In this document: piece after piece, positions 35,030 through 43,860 of the stretch
Position numbering within the stretch: position 1 is the first letter of the stretch
How the letters are laid out: every line of letters starts with the position of its first letter
Origin: Qipengyuania gaetbuli
GTDB taxonomy: Bacteria > Pseudomonadota > Alphaproteobacteria > Sphingomonadales > Sphingomonadaceae
Direction of reading: 5' to 3'
DNA: 64,000 nucleotides
NCBI RefSeq assembly: GCF_020524765.1
Contig: NZ_JAIVLR010000002.1
Span: forward strand, 274,501-338,500
Program-made: the position numbers and the translations under genes
Notes under the pieces: generated by a model
The model's database searches: none
Told to the model about the DNA's origin: nothing
What the model saw: the letters and a program-made list of their open reading frames with translations, nothing else

Positions 35030-36478
35030 GTGACCACCAGCATCACCATCGGCCATGAATCGTCCGGCAAGCCGGTCCTCTTCGATATCGAGGAGCTGCT
35101 TGCCACGCGCCTGCTCGTCCAGGGCAATTCCGGCAGCGGCAAGTCGCACCTGCTGCGCCGCCTGCTCGAGGAAAGCGCCGGCATGGTGCAGCAGGTCGTG
35201 ATCGACCCGGAAGGCGACTTTCCCTCGCTCGCGGAAGAATTCGGCCACGTGGTCATCGACGGCTCGGCCTATTCGCCCGCAGAGATCGAGGCGCTTGCCC
35301 GCCGCATCCGCGAACACCGCGCCAGCGTGGTGCTCGACCTCGACGGGCTGGAGGTTGAACAGCAGATCCGCTGCGCCGCCCAGTTCCTGACCGCGCTGTT
35401 CGATGCCCCGCGCGAGCATTGGTATCCGGTGCTGGTGGTGGTGGACGAAGCGCAGATGTTCGCGCCTGCCGTGGCGGGCGAGATCGCCGAGGACACGCGC
35501 CGCATGACGCTGTCTGCCATGACCAACCTCATGTGCCGCGGGCGCAAGCGCGGTCTGGCCGGCGTGGTGGCGACGCAGCGGCTGGCGAAGCTGGCGAAGA
35601 ACGTCGCGGCCGAAGCGTCGAACTTCCTCATGGGGCGCACCTTCCTCGATATCGACATGGTCCGAGCCGCCGACCTGCTCGGGATGGAACGGCGGCAGGC
35701 GGAACGCATCCGCGAGCTGGAGCGCGGGCATTTCCTCGCGCTCGGCCCGGCGATCACTCGCCTGCCGGTGGCGGTGAAGATCGGACCGGTGAAAACGGGG
35801 CTGAAGGCCCGCGCCGAAGGGCTGATGGCGCTGCCCGACACGGCCCCTGCCGACATGGCCGACCTCCTCACCCGCGACCTTGCCAGCGATGTCGCCAAGG
35901 CGCCGCCACCTCCCGCACCGCCGCCCGCGCCGCGCGTGGAGGAGATGGAGGACAGCATCGCCCGTGCTGAGGAGCGCCAGCTGGATGCTCCTAAACCGAG
36001 AGTAGACACTTCGGCGGTCGTCTCGCGCATAGCGGAGATCATCGCCGAACTGGCCGCAGAGGAAGGCATCGCCTTCCAGTCCGCCAGCGCGCAGTACCAG
36101 ACCTTTCTGACCCGCTGCCGCCGCGAGCGGCTGATCGGCCCGATGCCCGACATGCAGGCCTTCCGCCGCAAGTTCGCGGTTGCAGGGGCAGGGCTGGCCG
36201 AACTGGACGAAGCGACACAGGCGCAGATCATGCACCTGTCGGGCATGGTCGACGACGATTTGCTCGGTCCCTTCCTCGTCATCGCCAAGGCCGCCCATGC
36301 GGGCGAGACCGAAGTGGACGAGGACGCGCTTGCCCGCGCCTATGGCACCAGCTCGCCGGGCCGCATCCGCCGCCTGCTCGACCATCTCGAGCGCCAGGGC
36401 CTGATCGTGGTGCGCGAGGATTTCGGCGGCAGCCGCACCGTCATGGTGCCGGGGCTGGAAGGCCAGCCGGCGGAATAA
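35030..36478 (+). CDS. HerA-like/DUF87 P-loop ATPase
   Basis: Predicted cytoplasmic DNA-translocase-type ATPase of 482 residues from GTG 35030. Walker A is in LVQGNSGSGKSHLL (residues 32-39), Walker B in VLVVVDEAQMF, an arginine-finger-like region in MCRGRKRGLAGVVATQRL. The C-terminal 200 residues are a Pro-rich linker (PPPPAPPPAPR) and a helical winged-helix-like tail (LARAYGTSSPGRIRRLLDHL). HerA partners with NurA in archaea; no nurA lies nearby. Start is uncertain because no clear Shine-Dalgarno is visible. Divergent from the acylase gene. Confidence 0.85.
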   Translation: MTTSITIGHESSGKPVLFDIEELLATRLLVQGNSGSGKSHLLRRLLEESAGMVQQVVIDPEGDFPSLAEEFGHVVIDGSAYSPAEIEALARRIREHRASVVLDLDGLEVEQQIRCAAQFLTALFDAPREHWYPVLVVVDEAQMFAPAVAGEIAEDTRRMTLSAMTNLMCRGRKRGLAGVVATQRLAKLAKNVAAEASNFLMGRTFLDIDMVRAADLLGMERRQAERIRELERGHFLALGPAITRLPVAVKIGPVKTGLKARAEGLMALPDTAPADMADLLTRDLASDVAKAPPPPAPPPAPRVEEMEDSIARAEERQLDAPKPRVDTSAVVSRIAEIIAELAAEEGIAFQSASAQYQTFLTRCRRERLIGPMPDMQAFRRKFAVAGAGLAELDEATQAQIMHLSGMVDDDLLGPFLVIAKAAHAGETEVDEDALARAYGTSSPGRIRRLLDHLERQGLIVVREDFGGSRTVMVPGLEGQPAE

Positions 36479-36556
36479 TTTTCGCCTTGCCTCTCGCCAA
36501 GCGAAGAGGCACCCCTATATTCGAGTAACACACCTCGTGATTTTTGCGGGGGAGGG

Positions 36557-36584
36557 CTTGTGTTGCATAATCGCAACACCATAT
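36557..36584 (+). promoter_or_regulatory. Sigma-32 (RpoH) heat-shock promoter of clpB
   Basis: CTTGTGT, 13-bp spacer, CACCATAT. This matches the RpoH consensus CTTGAAA-N13-15-CCCCATNT at nearly every conserved base. It sits 30 bp upstream of the clpB ATG, leaving a short leader with GAGGGA at 36604-36609. Confidence 0.75.
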
Positions 36585-36614
36585 TCGAGCGGTAATTCTT
36601 ACTGAGGGACCAGC

Positions 36615-39191
36615 ATGAATCTCGAGAAGTTCACCGATCGCGCCAAGGGTTTCCTTCAAAGCGCGCAGACCGTGGCCATCCGCATGAGCCACCAGCGCAT
36701 CTCGCCGCTGCACCTGCTGAAGGCTCTGCTGGAAGACAGCGAGGGCATGGCTGCGCAGCTGATCCAGCGCGCCGGCGGCAACCCCGGCGTGGCCATCACC
36801 GAAGTCGACACCGCGCTCGGCAAGGTGCCGTCCGTGTCGGGCGGCGGGGCGCAGCAGACGCCCGGCCTCGACAATGATGCCGTGCGGGTGCTCGACCAGG
36901 CCGAACAGCTGGCCGAGAAGGCCGGTGACAGCTTCGTGCCCGTGCAACGCCTGCTGCAGGCGCTTGCGCTGGCGGACAATGATGCCGGCCGCGCGCTGAA
37001 GTCGGCGGGTGTGGATGCCAAGTCGCTCGAAGCGGCCATCCAAGAAGCGACCAAGGGCCGCGCCGCGCACAGCGCCAGCGCCGAAGAAAGCTATGACGCG
37101 ATGAAGAAGTACGCGCGCGACCTCACGCAGGCGGCGCGCGACGGCAAGCTCGATCCGGTGATCGGCCGTGACGAGGAAATCCGCCGCACGGTGCAGATCC
37201 TCGCCCGCCGGACCAAGAATAACCCCGCTCTCATCGGCGAACCCGGCACCGGCAAGACCGCGATTGCCGAAGGCCTCGCGCTGCGCATCGCAAATGGCGA
37301 CGTACCCGACAGCCTCAAGGGCCGCACGCTGATGGCGCTGGACATGGGCGCGCTGATTGCAGGCGCGAAGTATCGCGGCGAGTTCGAGGAACGCCTCAAG
37401 GCGGTGCTCGATGAGGTGAAGGGCGCCGAAGGCCAGATCATCCTGTTCATCGACGAGATGCACACGCTGATTGGCGCGGGCGCGTCCGAAGGTAGCATGG
37501 ATGCAGGCAATTTGCTCAAGCCCGCCCTGTCGCGCGGCGAACTCCACTGCATCGGCGCGACCACGCTCGACGAATACCAGAAGTATGTCGAGAAGGACCC
37601 GGCACTGCAGCGGCGCTTCCAGCCCGTCTATATCGACGAGCCCACGGTCGAGGACACGATCTCGATCCTGCGCGGCATCAAGGACAAGTACGAGCTGCAC
37701 CACGGCGTGCGCATCACCGACGGTGCGATTGTCGCGGCGGCGCAGCTGTCGAACCGCTACATCCAGAACCGCTTCCTGCCCGACAAGGCCATCGACCTGA
37801 TGGACGAGGCGGCCTCGCGCATCCGCATGGAAGTGGAGAGCAAGCCCGAGGAAATCGAGGGCCTCGATCGCCGCATCATCCAGCTGCGGATCGAAGAGCA
37901 GGCGCTGCAGAAGGAGACCGACAGCGCCTCCAAGGATCGCCTCGAGGCGCTGCGCAAGGAGCTGTCCGAACTCGAACAGCAGTCCTCGGAACTCACCACC
38001 CGCTGGCAGAACGAGCGCGACAAGATCCACGCCGAGGCGCGGGTCAAGGAAGAGCTCGACCAAGCACGGCTGGAACTGGAACAGGCACAACGCGCGGGCG
38101 ATCTCGCCAAGGCGGGCGAGCTCCAATACGGCCGCATTCCCGAGCTCGAGAAGAAGCTAGAGGAGGCAAGCGGCCACACCGACAACGCCCTGCTCAAGGA
38201 AGAAGTCACCGAAGACGACATCGCGGGTGTGGTGTCGCGCTGGACCGGCATTCCGGTCGACCGGATGATGGAAGGCGAGCGCGAGAAGCTGCTCGACATG
38301 GAAAACATCCTCGGCAAGCGCGTCATCGGCCAGAGCCAGGCGATCGATGCCGTGTCCAAGGCAGTGCGCCGTGCGCGCGCCGGCCTGCAGGACCCGGGCC
38401 GTCCGCTGGGCAGCTTCCTGTTCCTGGGCCCCACCGGCGTCGGCAAGACCGAACTGACCAAGGCGCTAGCCGGCTTCCTGTTCGACGACGACAGCGCGAT
38501 GGTGCGCATCGACATGAGCGAATTCATGGAGAAGCACGCGGTCGCCCGCCTGATCGGCGCTCCTCCGGGTTATGTCGGTTACGAGGAAGGCGGCGTGCTG
38601 ACCGAGGCAGTGCGGCGCAGGCCTTACCAGGTGGTGCTGTTCGACGAGGTCGAGAAGGCCCACACCGACGTCTTCAACGTGCTGTTGCAGGTGCTCGATG
38701 ACGGGCGGCTGACCGACGGGCAAGGCAGGGTGGTGGATTTCAGCAACACGCTGATCATCCTCACCTCCAACCTCGGCAGCCAGTACCTCGCCAATCTCGA
38801 CGATGGCCAGAAGGTCGAGGATGTCGAGCCGCAGGTCATGGACGTGGTGCGCGGTCATTTCCGGCCCGAATTCCTCAACCGGCTGGACGAGATAATCCTG
38901 TTCCATCGCCTTGCGCAGGAGCACATGGCGCCGATCGTCGACATCCAGGTCGCGCGGGTGCAGAAGCTGCTCAAGGACCGCAAGATCGTGCTCGACCTGA
39001 CGGACGGCGCGAAGAAGTGGCTGGGCCGCGTCGGCTACGACCCGGTCTACGGCGCAAGGCCGCTCAAGCGGGCCGTTCAGCGCTATGTTCAGGACCCGCT
39101 GGCCGACATGATCCTGTCGGGCAAGGTGCCCGATGGATCGATAGTCCGGATCGACGAGGGTGACGGCCAGCTGGACATGAAGGTGAGCTGA
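36615..39191 (+). CDS. clpB: ATP-dependent disaggregase ClpB
   Basis: Hsp100 AAA+ hexameric unfoldase that, with DnaK, rescues aggregated proteins. 858 residues: Clp N domain about 1-145, NBD1 Walker A GEPGTGKT at 208-215, middle coiled coil (M domain) at about 400-525 (Glu/Lys/Leu-rich heptads), NBD2 Walker A GPTGVGKT at 605-612, and sensor-2/[16 protein letters not shown] near the C terminus. The M domain separates ClpB from ClpA. Normal length. Expected to be heat-induced via the promoter at 36557. Confidence 0.98.
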   Translation: MNLEKFTDRAKGFLQSAQTVAIRMSHQRISPLHLLKALLEDSEGMAAQLIQRAGGNPGVAITEVDTALGKVPSVSGGGAQQTPGLDNDAVRVLDQAEQLAEKAGDSFVPVQRLLQALALADNDAGRALKSAGVDAKSLEAAIQEATKGRAAHSASAEESYDAMKKYARDLTQAARDGKLDPVIGRDEEIRRTVQILARRTKNNPALIGEPGTGKTAIAEGLALRIANGDVPDSLKGRTLMALDMGALIAGAKYRGEFEERLKAVLDEVKGAEGQIILFIDEMHTLIGAGASEGSMDAGNLLKPALSRGELHCIGATTLDEYQKYVEKDPALQRRFQPVYIDEPTVEDTISILRGIKDKYELHHGVRITDGAIVAAAQLSNRYIQNRFLPDKAIDLMDEAASRIRMEVESKPEEIEGLDRRIIQLRIEEQALQKETDSASKDRLEALRKELSELEQQSSELTTRWQNERDKIHAEARVKEELDQARLELEQAQRAGDLAKAGELQYGRIPELEKKLEEASGHTDNALLKEEVTEDDIAGVVSRWTGIPVDRMMEGEREKLLDMENILGKRVIGQSQAIDAVSKAVRRARAGLQDPGRPLGSFLFLGPTGVGKTELTKALAGFLFDDDSAMVRIDMSEFMEKHAVARLIGAPPGYVGYEEGGVLTEAVRRRPYQVVLFDEVEKAHTDVFNVLLQVLDDGRLTDGQGRVVDFSNTLIILTSNLGSQYLANLDDGQKVEDVEPQVMDVVRGHFRPEFLNRLDEIILFHRLAQEHMAPIVDIQVARVQKLLKDRKIVLDLTDGAKKWLGRVGYDPVYGARPLKRAVQRYVQDPLADMILSGKVPDGSIVRIDEGDGQLDMKVS

Positions 39192-39197
39192 TTTCGA

Positions 39198-39223
39198 GGG
39201 GCGGGGCGCACCAGTCCCGCCCC
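39198..39223 (+). terminator. Possible terminator after clpB
   Basis: GGGGCGGG / CCCGCCCC stem with a 10-nt loop, 6 bp after the stop; the downstream sequence lacks a T tract, so efficiency is doubtful. Confidence 0.4.
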
Positions 39224-39422
39224 GTCATGAAGCTGCAAAATCCGCAGTGATTCGCGGCTTTTGCTCAATTCGCGAAAACCGGCTGCACTCTCTCACGAAA
39301 GAAAATTCCAGATCAGTTGCAATAATTAGACTGATAATTGCGCATAGGTTTGCACGGTTTCCCCTGACCGCCAGATTAATGTGGGATTTACGCAACATCC
39401 GCCCCAAATCCGCGTGGGCGCT

Positions 39423-39451
39423 TTGACACTTGCGGGGCGTTCACGCAGAAC
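39423..39451 (+). promoter_or_regulatory. Candidate promoter of the TonB receptor gene
   Basis: Perfect -35 box TTGACA (39423-39428), 17-bp spacer and weak -10 CAGAAC. Gives a leader of about 130 nt. Confidence 0.35.
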
Positions 39452-39503
39452 CACCCTTAGTTGGGACTGGGGGCTTTCAAAGTCCCGGGCATGATCATGA
39501 CGG

Positions 39504-39536
39504 AACCGGACGCCACTAGGGGTGTGTCCGGTTTTG
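39504..39536 (+). promoter_or_regulatory. Terminator-like hairpin in the receptor leader
   Basis: 8-bp perfect stem AACCGGAC / GTCCGGTT running into TTTTGTTG, placed about 50 bp before the ATG of the receptor. It could attenuate receptor transcription; a second stem GGGACT / AGTCCC lies just upstream (39463-39486). Confidence 0.45.
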
Positions 39537-39587
39537 TTGTCCGGGGACACGGGGGCGCAGTTCCAGTTGTCGCGACTGGAGTATTCA

Positions 39588-42500
39588 ATGCGAAAAATTC
39601 ACACGAAAACCATCAAGGGTCTCGCCTTCTCGGCGTCGGCAATTGCGCTGACCGTCGGAAGCCAGGCTTTCGCTCAGGACGCCGATTGTCCTGAAGGCCA
39701 GGAAGAAGTGGGTGGCGAATGCGTCGCCGAAACCGTCGACGTAACCGACGCCAGCACGGAAGCCGTGCCGGGCGCGATCGTCGTTACCGGTTCGCGCATT
39801 CAGCGCAACGACACCTACAACAGCATCTCGCCGCTGCAGGTTCTCGAAACCGAAACGCTGCAGGACACCGGCCAGTTCGATACCGCCGCGATCCTCCAGC
39901 AGAGCGAATCCGCTGCCGGTATCCAGATCGATGCCACCTTCCAGGGCTTCGTGCTCAACAACGGCCCGGGCTCGCAGACCCTCGACCTTCGTGGTCTTGG
40001 TGCCGACCGCACCCTGCTGCTCGTCAACGGCCGCCGTCTTGCACCGGCCGGTGTCGAAGGCGCACCGAGCAACCCGTCGATCAACCTCATCCCGTCGTCG
40101 CTCGTGGCGCGTTACGACCTGCTGCTCGACGGTGCATCGTCGGTCTACGGTTCGGACGCAGTTGCCGGCGTGGGTAACATCGTCCTGCGCAAGGACTTCG
40201 ACGGCCTCGAACTGTTTGCCAGCGGCGACGTGAACGAACAGGGCGCGGGCAACGATTACCGCATCAGCGCTGCCTGGGGTAAGTACGGCAGCAACTGGAA
40301 CTTCGGTATCGGCTTCGAATACCAGAAGCGCGACGAGATCAAGATCGGCGACCGCGACTTCCTGTCGGGTTGTAACACCCACTACGAAATCACCGACAGC
40401 GGTGAAATCCGTACGCTGGGCATCTCGGACAATGCCAACACGCTGGCCGACAGCAACGGCACGATCGGTGAAATCCCGACCGAATGTACGATCGACGCAG
40501 CGGTCCGCCGCATCATCCCGAACAGCCCGCTGTTCTTCAGCTCGATCTACTACGACGAGACCGTTTACCCGACCACCGGCCAGGCCGGTAACACGGGTAT
40601 CCCGTTCTTCAGCGACGCCTTCGACGCATTCGGCAACCCTGTCGACCGCAACGGCGACGGCCTGCTGGACGTCAACTTCGCCGAAGTGACGCGTAACGGT
40701 ACCGACCTCAGCCCCTCGTTCGTGAGCCCGCAGGACACGTACAACGTGATGGCTTACGGTGAGTACAGCTTCGGCGGCGACTACAACATCACGCCGTACT
40801 TCGAAGCGAACTACAGCCGCGCAGAAGTGACTGCACGCAGCACCCAGCCGCAGCTGTTCCCTTACGTTCAGGGCAGCAACCCGTTCAACCCGTGTAACAT
40901 CGCCAACAACGACTGCGGCGACGACAACAACACCTTCGACGGTCTCTACACCTTCGCTGGTGGTGCTTTCGCTCGTCCGACCGGCCGTTCCTACACGGTC
41001 CGCCCGGTTGTCGGCGTGGACGGCGACCGCAACGTGGTCGAGACGGTGCAGGAGCAGTATCGCGGTGTCTTCGGCATCCGCGGCGACCTGCCCTTCATCA
41101 ACTTCGGCCCGGGCAACGACTGGACCTTCGACATCTCGGGTGTGTACTCGCGTTCGGAAGGTACCTCGTCGCGCGCCGGTATCCGTCAGGACCGCCTGGC
41201 CCTGGCCCTCGGCCTCGACCCGACGGTCGACAGCGCGGTTCGCTTCGCGACCCCGCCGGTCCTCTCGAGCGGTGCTTGCGGTACCACGGGCTTCCGTAAC
41301 CCCGACAATCTCCGCGACGATGTGGTTGCAGGCTGTGTGCCCGTGAACCTCTTCGCGCCGAGCCTTTACCAGACCGCGGTTGGCGACTTCGCCACCCAGG
41401 CCGAACGCGACTACCTGTTCGACACGCGTGACTTCGACACGACCTACGAACAGACCATCGTCTCGGCTTACCTGCAGGGTAGCGTTTTCGAACTGCCCGG
41501 CGGCACCGCGAAGATGGTGATCGGTGGTGAATACCGTAACGACTCGCTCGCCTCGATCCCCGACGAAGTTGCTTCGGAAGGCCTGTTCTTCGGCTTCTTC
41601 GCCGACCAGGGCGCGACCGGCAGCAAGGAAATCTGGGAAGCCTTCGGCGAAATCGATCTTCCGCTCATGTCGGGTGAAACGCTGGTCGAAGACCTGCGCG
41701 TCAACCTGTCGGGCCGTGTGACCGAAGACGAGTTCTACGGCACCAACGGTACCTACTCGCTGAAGTTCGGCTGGCGTCCGATCGAGCAGCTGCTCGTGAA
41801 GTTCTCCTACGGTACGTCGTTCCGTTCGCCGAACCTGCGCGAACTGTTCCTGGCCGGTCAGTCGGGCTTCGGTGGCATCACCGACCCCTGCGCCGTCCCG
41901 GCGAACGCCTACGCACCGCTGGCTGGTGGCTATCAGCCGGGCAACGACACGCGTGATGCTTCGGTTCTCGACAACTGCCGCCGTGAAGGCCGCGATCCGA
42001 CCCGCGTCGGTACCGACGGTGCGAACACGGTCACCGTGCCGAGCGTCGAAATCACCTCGGGTGGTAGCTTCGCGCTGGATCCGGAAACCTCGACCTCGAT
42101 CACGACCGGCTTCGCTTTCGAAGAGTCGTTCGGCCCGATCGATTTCGGCTTCAACTTCAACTACTACGACATCAACGTGAAGGGTGCGATCGCAGAACCG
42201 ACCGGCCAGTTCATCGTCAACCAGTGCTTCCTGCGCGACGATGGCCAGCGTTCGAACTTCTGTGACTTCATCCAGTACGACACCGACCCGGCTTCGCGTC
42301 AGCTGATCACGGACGTCTTCGCAGGCTTCGTGAACATCAACGAAGAAGCGGTCCGCGGTATCGACCTGAACGCCAACTTCGGTGCTGATGTCGCTGCCTT
42401 CGGCAAGGACATCCGTCTCGGCCTGAACCTGCGTGCCAACCACCTGATCCAGCGTGACTCGGTCTTCCTGACCGACACCGGTGAACCGACGGTGGACAGC

Positions 42501-42998
42501 GACGCCGGTGAGTTCGGCTTCCCGTCCTGGACGGGTCGCGCGATCTTCAGCGCCCAGGTCGACAACGTGACCTTCACCTGGCAAACCCGCTACATCGGCG
42601 AGACCGAGCAGCAGGAAGACGGTATCGACCCGCTGTCGGATGCCTTCGGACGTGGTCCGGACGGCCAGCCGACCGGCTTCATCGGTAACACCTGCCTTGG
42701 TAACGGTTCGGGCAGCAACGATCCGGTCACCGGCGCGTTCATCCCCGACGGCATCGTCGCGGGTGACGGCGTGTTCTGCCGCGACATCGGCTACGCCGAC
42801 GATTACTTCGTCAGCAACGCCTCGCTGCGCTTCGACTTCGACAGCTTCGACATCCGCGTGGGTGTTTCGAACATCTTCGACAAGAAGCCGCCGCTGGTGG
42901 ACACCAACGAAGTGCTCGGCATCTCGAACACTCCGATCGGTAACGGTTACGACCTCAACGGTCGTGAGTACTTCGCCTCGATCGGCGTGAAGTTCTAA
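39588..42998 (+). CDS. TonB-dependent outer-membrane receptor, cysteine-rich
   Basis: 1136 residues from the ATG at 39588. Signal peptide ends ...QAFAQ (residue 30). A short N-terminal stretch with Cys34 and Cys45 precedes the TonB-box-like AIVVTGSRI (about 64-72). The plug follows, with LDLRGLGADRTLLLVNGRR and DGASSVYGSDAVAG. The large 22-strand barrel ends ...REYFASIGVKF with a C-terminal Phe. Fourteen cysteines occur mostly as close pairs in predicted loops. Substrate unknown; barrels of this type in sphingomonads often import peptides, glycans or siderophores. Codon use is richer in CGT/GGT than neighbours, suggesting high expression. Upstream in-frame codons from 39522 lack a signal sequence. 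Confidence 0.93.
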   Translation: MRKIHTKTIKGLAFSASAIALTVGSQAFAQDADCPEGQEEVGGECVAETVDVTDASTEAVPGAIVVTGSRIQRNDTYNSISPLQVLETETLQDTGQFDTAAILQQSESAAGIQIDATFQGFVLNNGPGSQTLDLRGLGADRTLLLVNGRRLAPAGVEGAPSNPSINLIPSSLVARYDLLLDGASSVYGSDAVAGVGNIVLRKDFDGLELFASGDVNEQGAGNDYRISAAWGKYGSNWNFGIGFEYQKRDEIKIGDRDFLSGCNTHYEITDSGEIRTLGISDNANTLADSNGTIGEIPTECTIDAAVRRIIPNSPLFFSSIYYDETVYPTTGQAGNTGIPFFSDAFDAFGNPVDRNGDGLLDVNFAEVTRNGTDLSPSFVSPQDTYNVMAYGEYSFGGDYNITPYFEANYSRAEVTARSTQPQLFPYVQGSNPFNPCNIANNDCGDDNNTFDGLYTFAGGAFARPTGRSYTVRPVVGVDGDRNVVETVQEQYRGVFGIRGDLPFINFGPGNDWTFDISGVYSRSEGTSSRAGIRQDRLALALGLDPTVDSAVRFATPPVLSSGACGTTGFRNPDNLRDDVVAGCVPVNLFAPSLYQTAVGDFATQAERDYLFDTRDFDTTYEQTIVSAYLQGSVFELPGGTAKMVIGGEYRNDSLASIPDEVASEGLFFGFFADQGATGSKEIWEAFGEIDLPLMSGETLVEDLRVNLSGRVTEDEFYGTNGTYSLKFGWRPIEQLLVKFSYGTSFRSPNLRELFLAGQSGFGGITDPCAVPANAYAPLAGGYQPGNDTRDASVLDNCRREGRDPTRVGTDGANTVTVPSVEITSGGSFALDPETSTSITTGFAFEESFGPIDFGFNFNYYDINVKGAIAEPTGQFIVNQCFLRDDGQRSNFCDFIQYDTDPASRQLITDVFAGFVNINEEAVRGIDLNANFGADVAAFGKDIRLGLNLRANHLIQRDSVFLTDTGEPTVDSDAGEFGFPSWTGRAIFSAQVDNVTFTWQTRYIGETEQQEDGIDPLSDAFGRGPDGQPTGFIGNTCLGNGSGSNDPVTGAFIPDGIVAGDGVFCRDIGYADDYFVSNASLRFDFDSFDIRVGVSNIFDKKPPLVDTNEVLGISNTPIGNGYDLNGREYFASIGVKF

Positions 42999-43026
42999 TC
43001 CGATCTGGCCGGTAACGGCCGACAGG

Positions 43027-43058
43027 ACGGCCCCGTACTTCGGTACGGGGCCGTTTTT
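43027..43058 (+). terminator. Strong Rho-independent terminator of the plus-strand receptor
   Basis: Perfect 12-bp stem ACGGCCCCGTAC / GTACGGGGCCGT with TTCG tetraloop, followed by TTTT; starts 28 bp after the stop. Confidence 0.92.
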
Positions 43059-43803
43059 GTATCTGACGCCCACGTGGACGGCGACGCTGGTTCGCGCGGT
43101 GGCGAGGCAGGCAGTGACTGCCTCGTGATCGAGCGCTGCGGAATGTTTGCTGGATGTGAGTGAGACCGCCAGCAGGACCATGGGCAGAAAACTCGCCTCC
43201 CCGATGCCGCGCCCTTGCGGCCAGACCGAACCTGTCACCTCGGCGAGCAGACAGGTCCCGCTTGGCCGCCGGGCCGAGCGTGCGCGGCACACATTCCCGG
43301 CAGGCCAATTCACGAACTGTGCTGCGCGAGCCGGTGCCGGAGTGACTTGCCTCAGGGGATTGCCCTAGCGCGCTCTGAAGCGCGAAGGTGAAGGCTATCA
43401 GGGACCCGCGGCCGCATTCGTCGCCGAAGTCCGGTGCGGCACGGCTCGCGATCTGCGTTACGATGCCTGTTTCAGCACCTTGTGGGCGGTCTGAGCCTCA
43501 ATCATCGGCTCCGAGGGGGGGGGGGAGACAGTGGTGCACCGCCTTGCTGGCGAGGCTCTACCCATTGGGACGGTCCGGACCTGGCGTCGGACACCAAGGG
43601 GACACGCACTCCAGCGGCGCCCTATCCAGAGCAGCGGTCTGCCACGACGGATCGCAAAAGCCGAAGCCGCGCATTGCCCAGCAGGGAGCTGACGCACGTG
43701 AGGAAGCGGGGAGGGCGGCGTGCGAAGGGGCGGGTACCAGGGGTGGGAGCGGCGCAGGGTCTCCCGGGTCCGAACCACCACCCATCGCCCATCTGCAGCA
43801 GGC
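43059..43803. other. Unexplained 0.75-kb region between the two receptor terminators
   Basis: Bounded by the terminators of two convergent receptors, so neither receptor transcript should cross it. It holds a hairpin GAGGCAG / CTGCCTC (43104-43124) and a run of eleven G (43515-43525). Several open frames are present but none has a credible start plus codon bias. One short stretch (about 43363-43493) reads as plausible protein (EGYQGPAAAFVAEVRCG) but lacks an ATG and ends at TGA. No known RNA was recognised. Could be a gene remnant or an unannotated RNA. Confidence 0.5.
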
Positions 43804-43836
43804 AAAGAAAAAGCCGCGGACCTTTCGGTCCGCGGC
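43804..43836 (-). terminator. Strong terminator of the minus-strand receptor
   Basis: On the minus strand, perfect 10-bp stem GCCGCGGACC / GGTCCGCGGC with GAAA loop followed by TTTTTCTTT; 25 bp after the stop of the 43861-46872 receptor. Confidence 0.9.
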
Positions 43837-43860
43837 TCCTTCGTAGCGTTTAGCTTCTTC

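Larger units (their letters stand above)
39192..39587 (+). other. 396-bp gene-free region between clpB and a TonB receptor
   Basis: Contains the clpB-end hairpin (39198-39223), an AT-richer stretch (about 39235-39380) unlike its surroundings, a candidate promoter (39423-39451) and two leader hairpins (39463-39486 and 39504-39533) before the receptor ATG at 39588. No convincing small protein is seen. Confidence 0.6.

Noticed and set aside
34910-36385. Apparent N-terminal extension of the acylase running antisense through the HerA-like gene
   Set aside because: The acylase family start with signal helix is at 34909; the extension has no homology and opposes a gene with Walker motifs.
36486-36520. 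CTTG ... CCTATAT upstream of clpB as the heat-shock promoter
   Set aside because: Spacing is too long; the element at 36557-36584 fits the consensus and is nearer the start codon.
36441-38126. 561-codon minus-strand frame opposite clpB
   Set aside because: Shadow of a highly conserved gene.
39585-43313. Uninterrupted 1242-codon frame antisense to the plus-strand receptor
   Set aside because: It mirrors the receptor in a GC-rich genome where antisense frames stay open; no ribosome site, no recognised domain, and composition is that of a shadow.
43388-43853. Open frames in the orphan region between the receptors as a protein gene
   Set aside because: Low-complexity Pro/Arg/Gly-rich translations, no Shine-Dalgarno, overlapping frames in both directions, and the G11 run inside.
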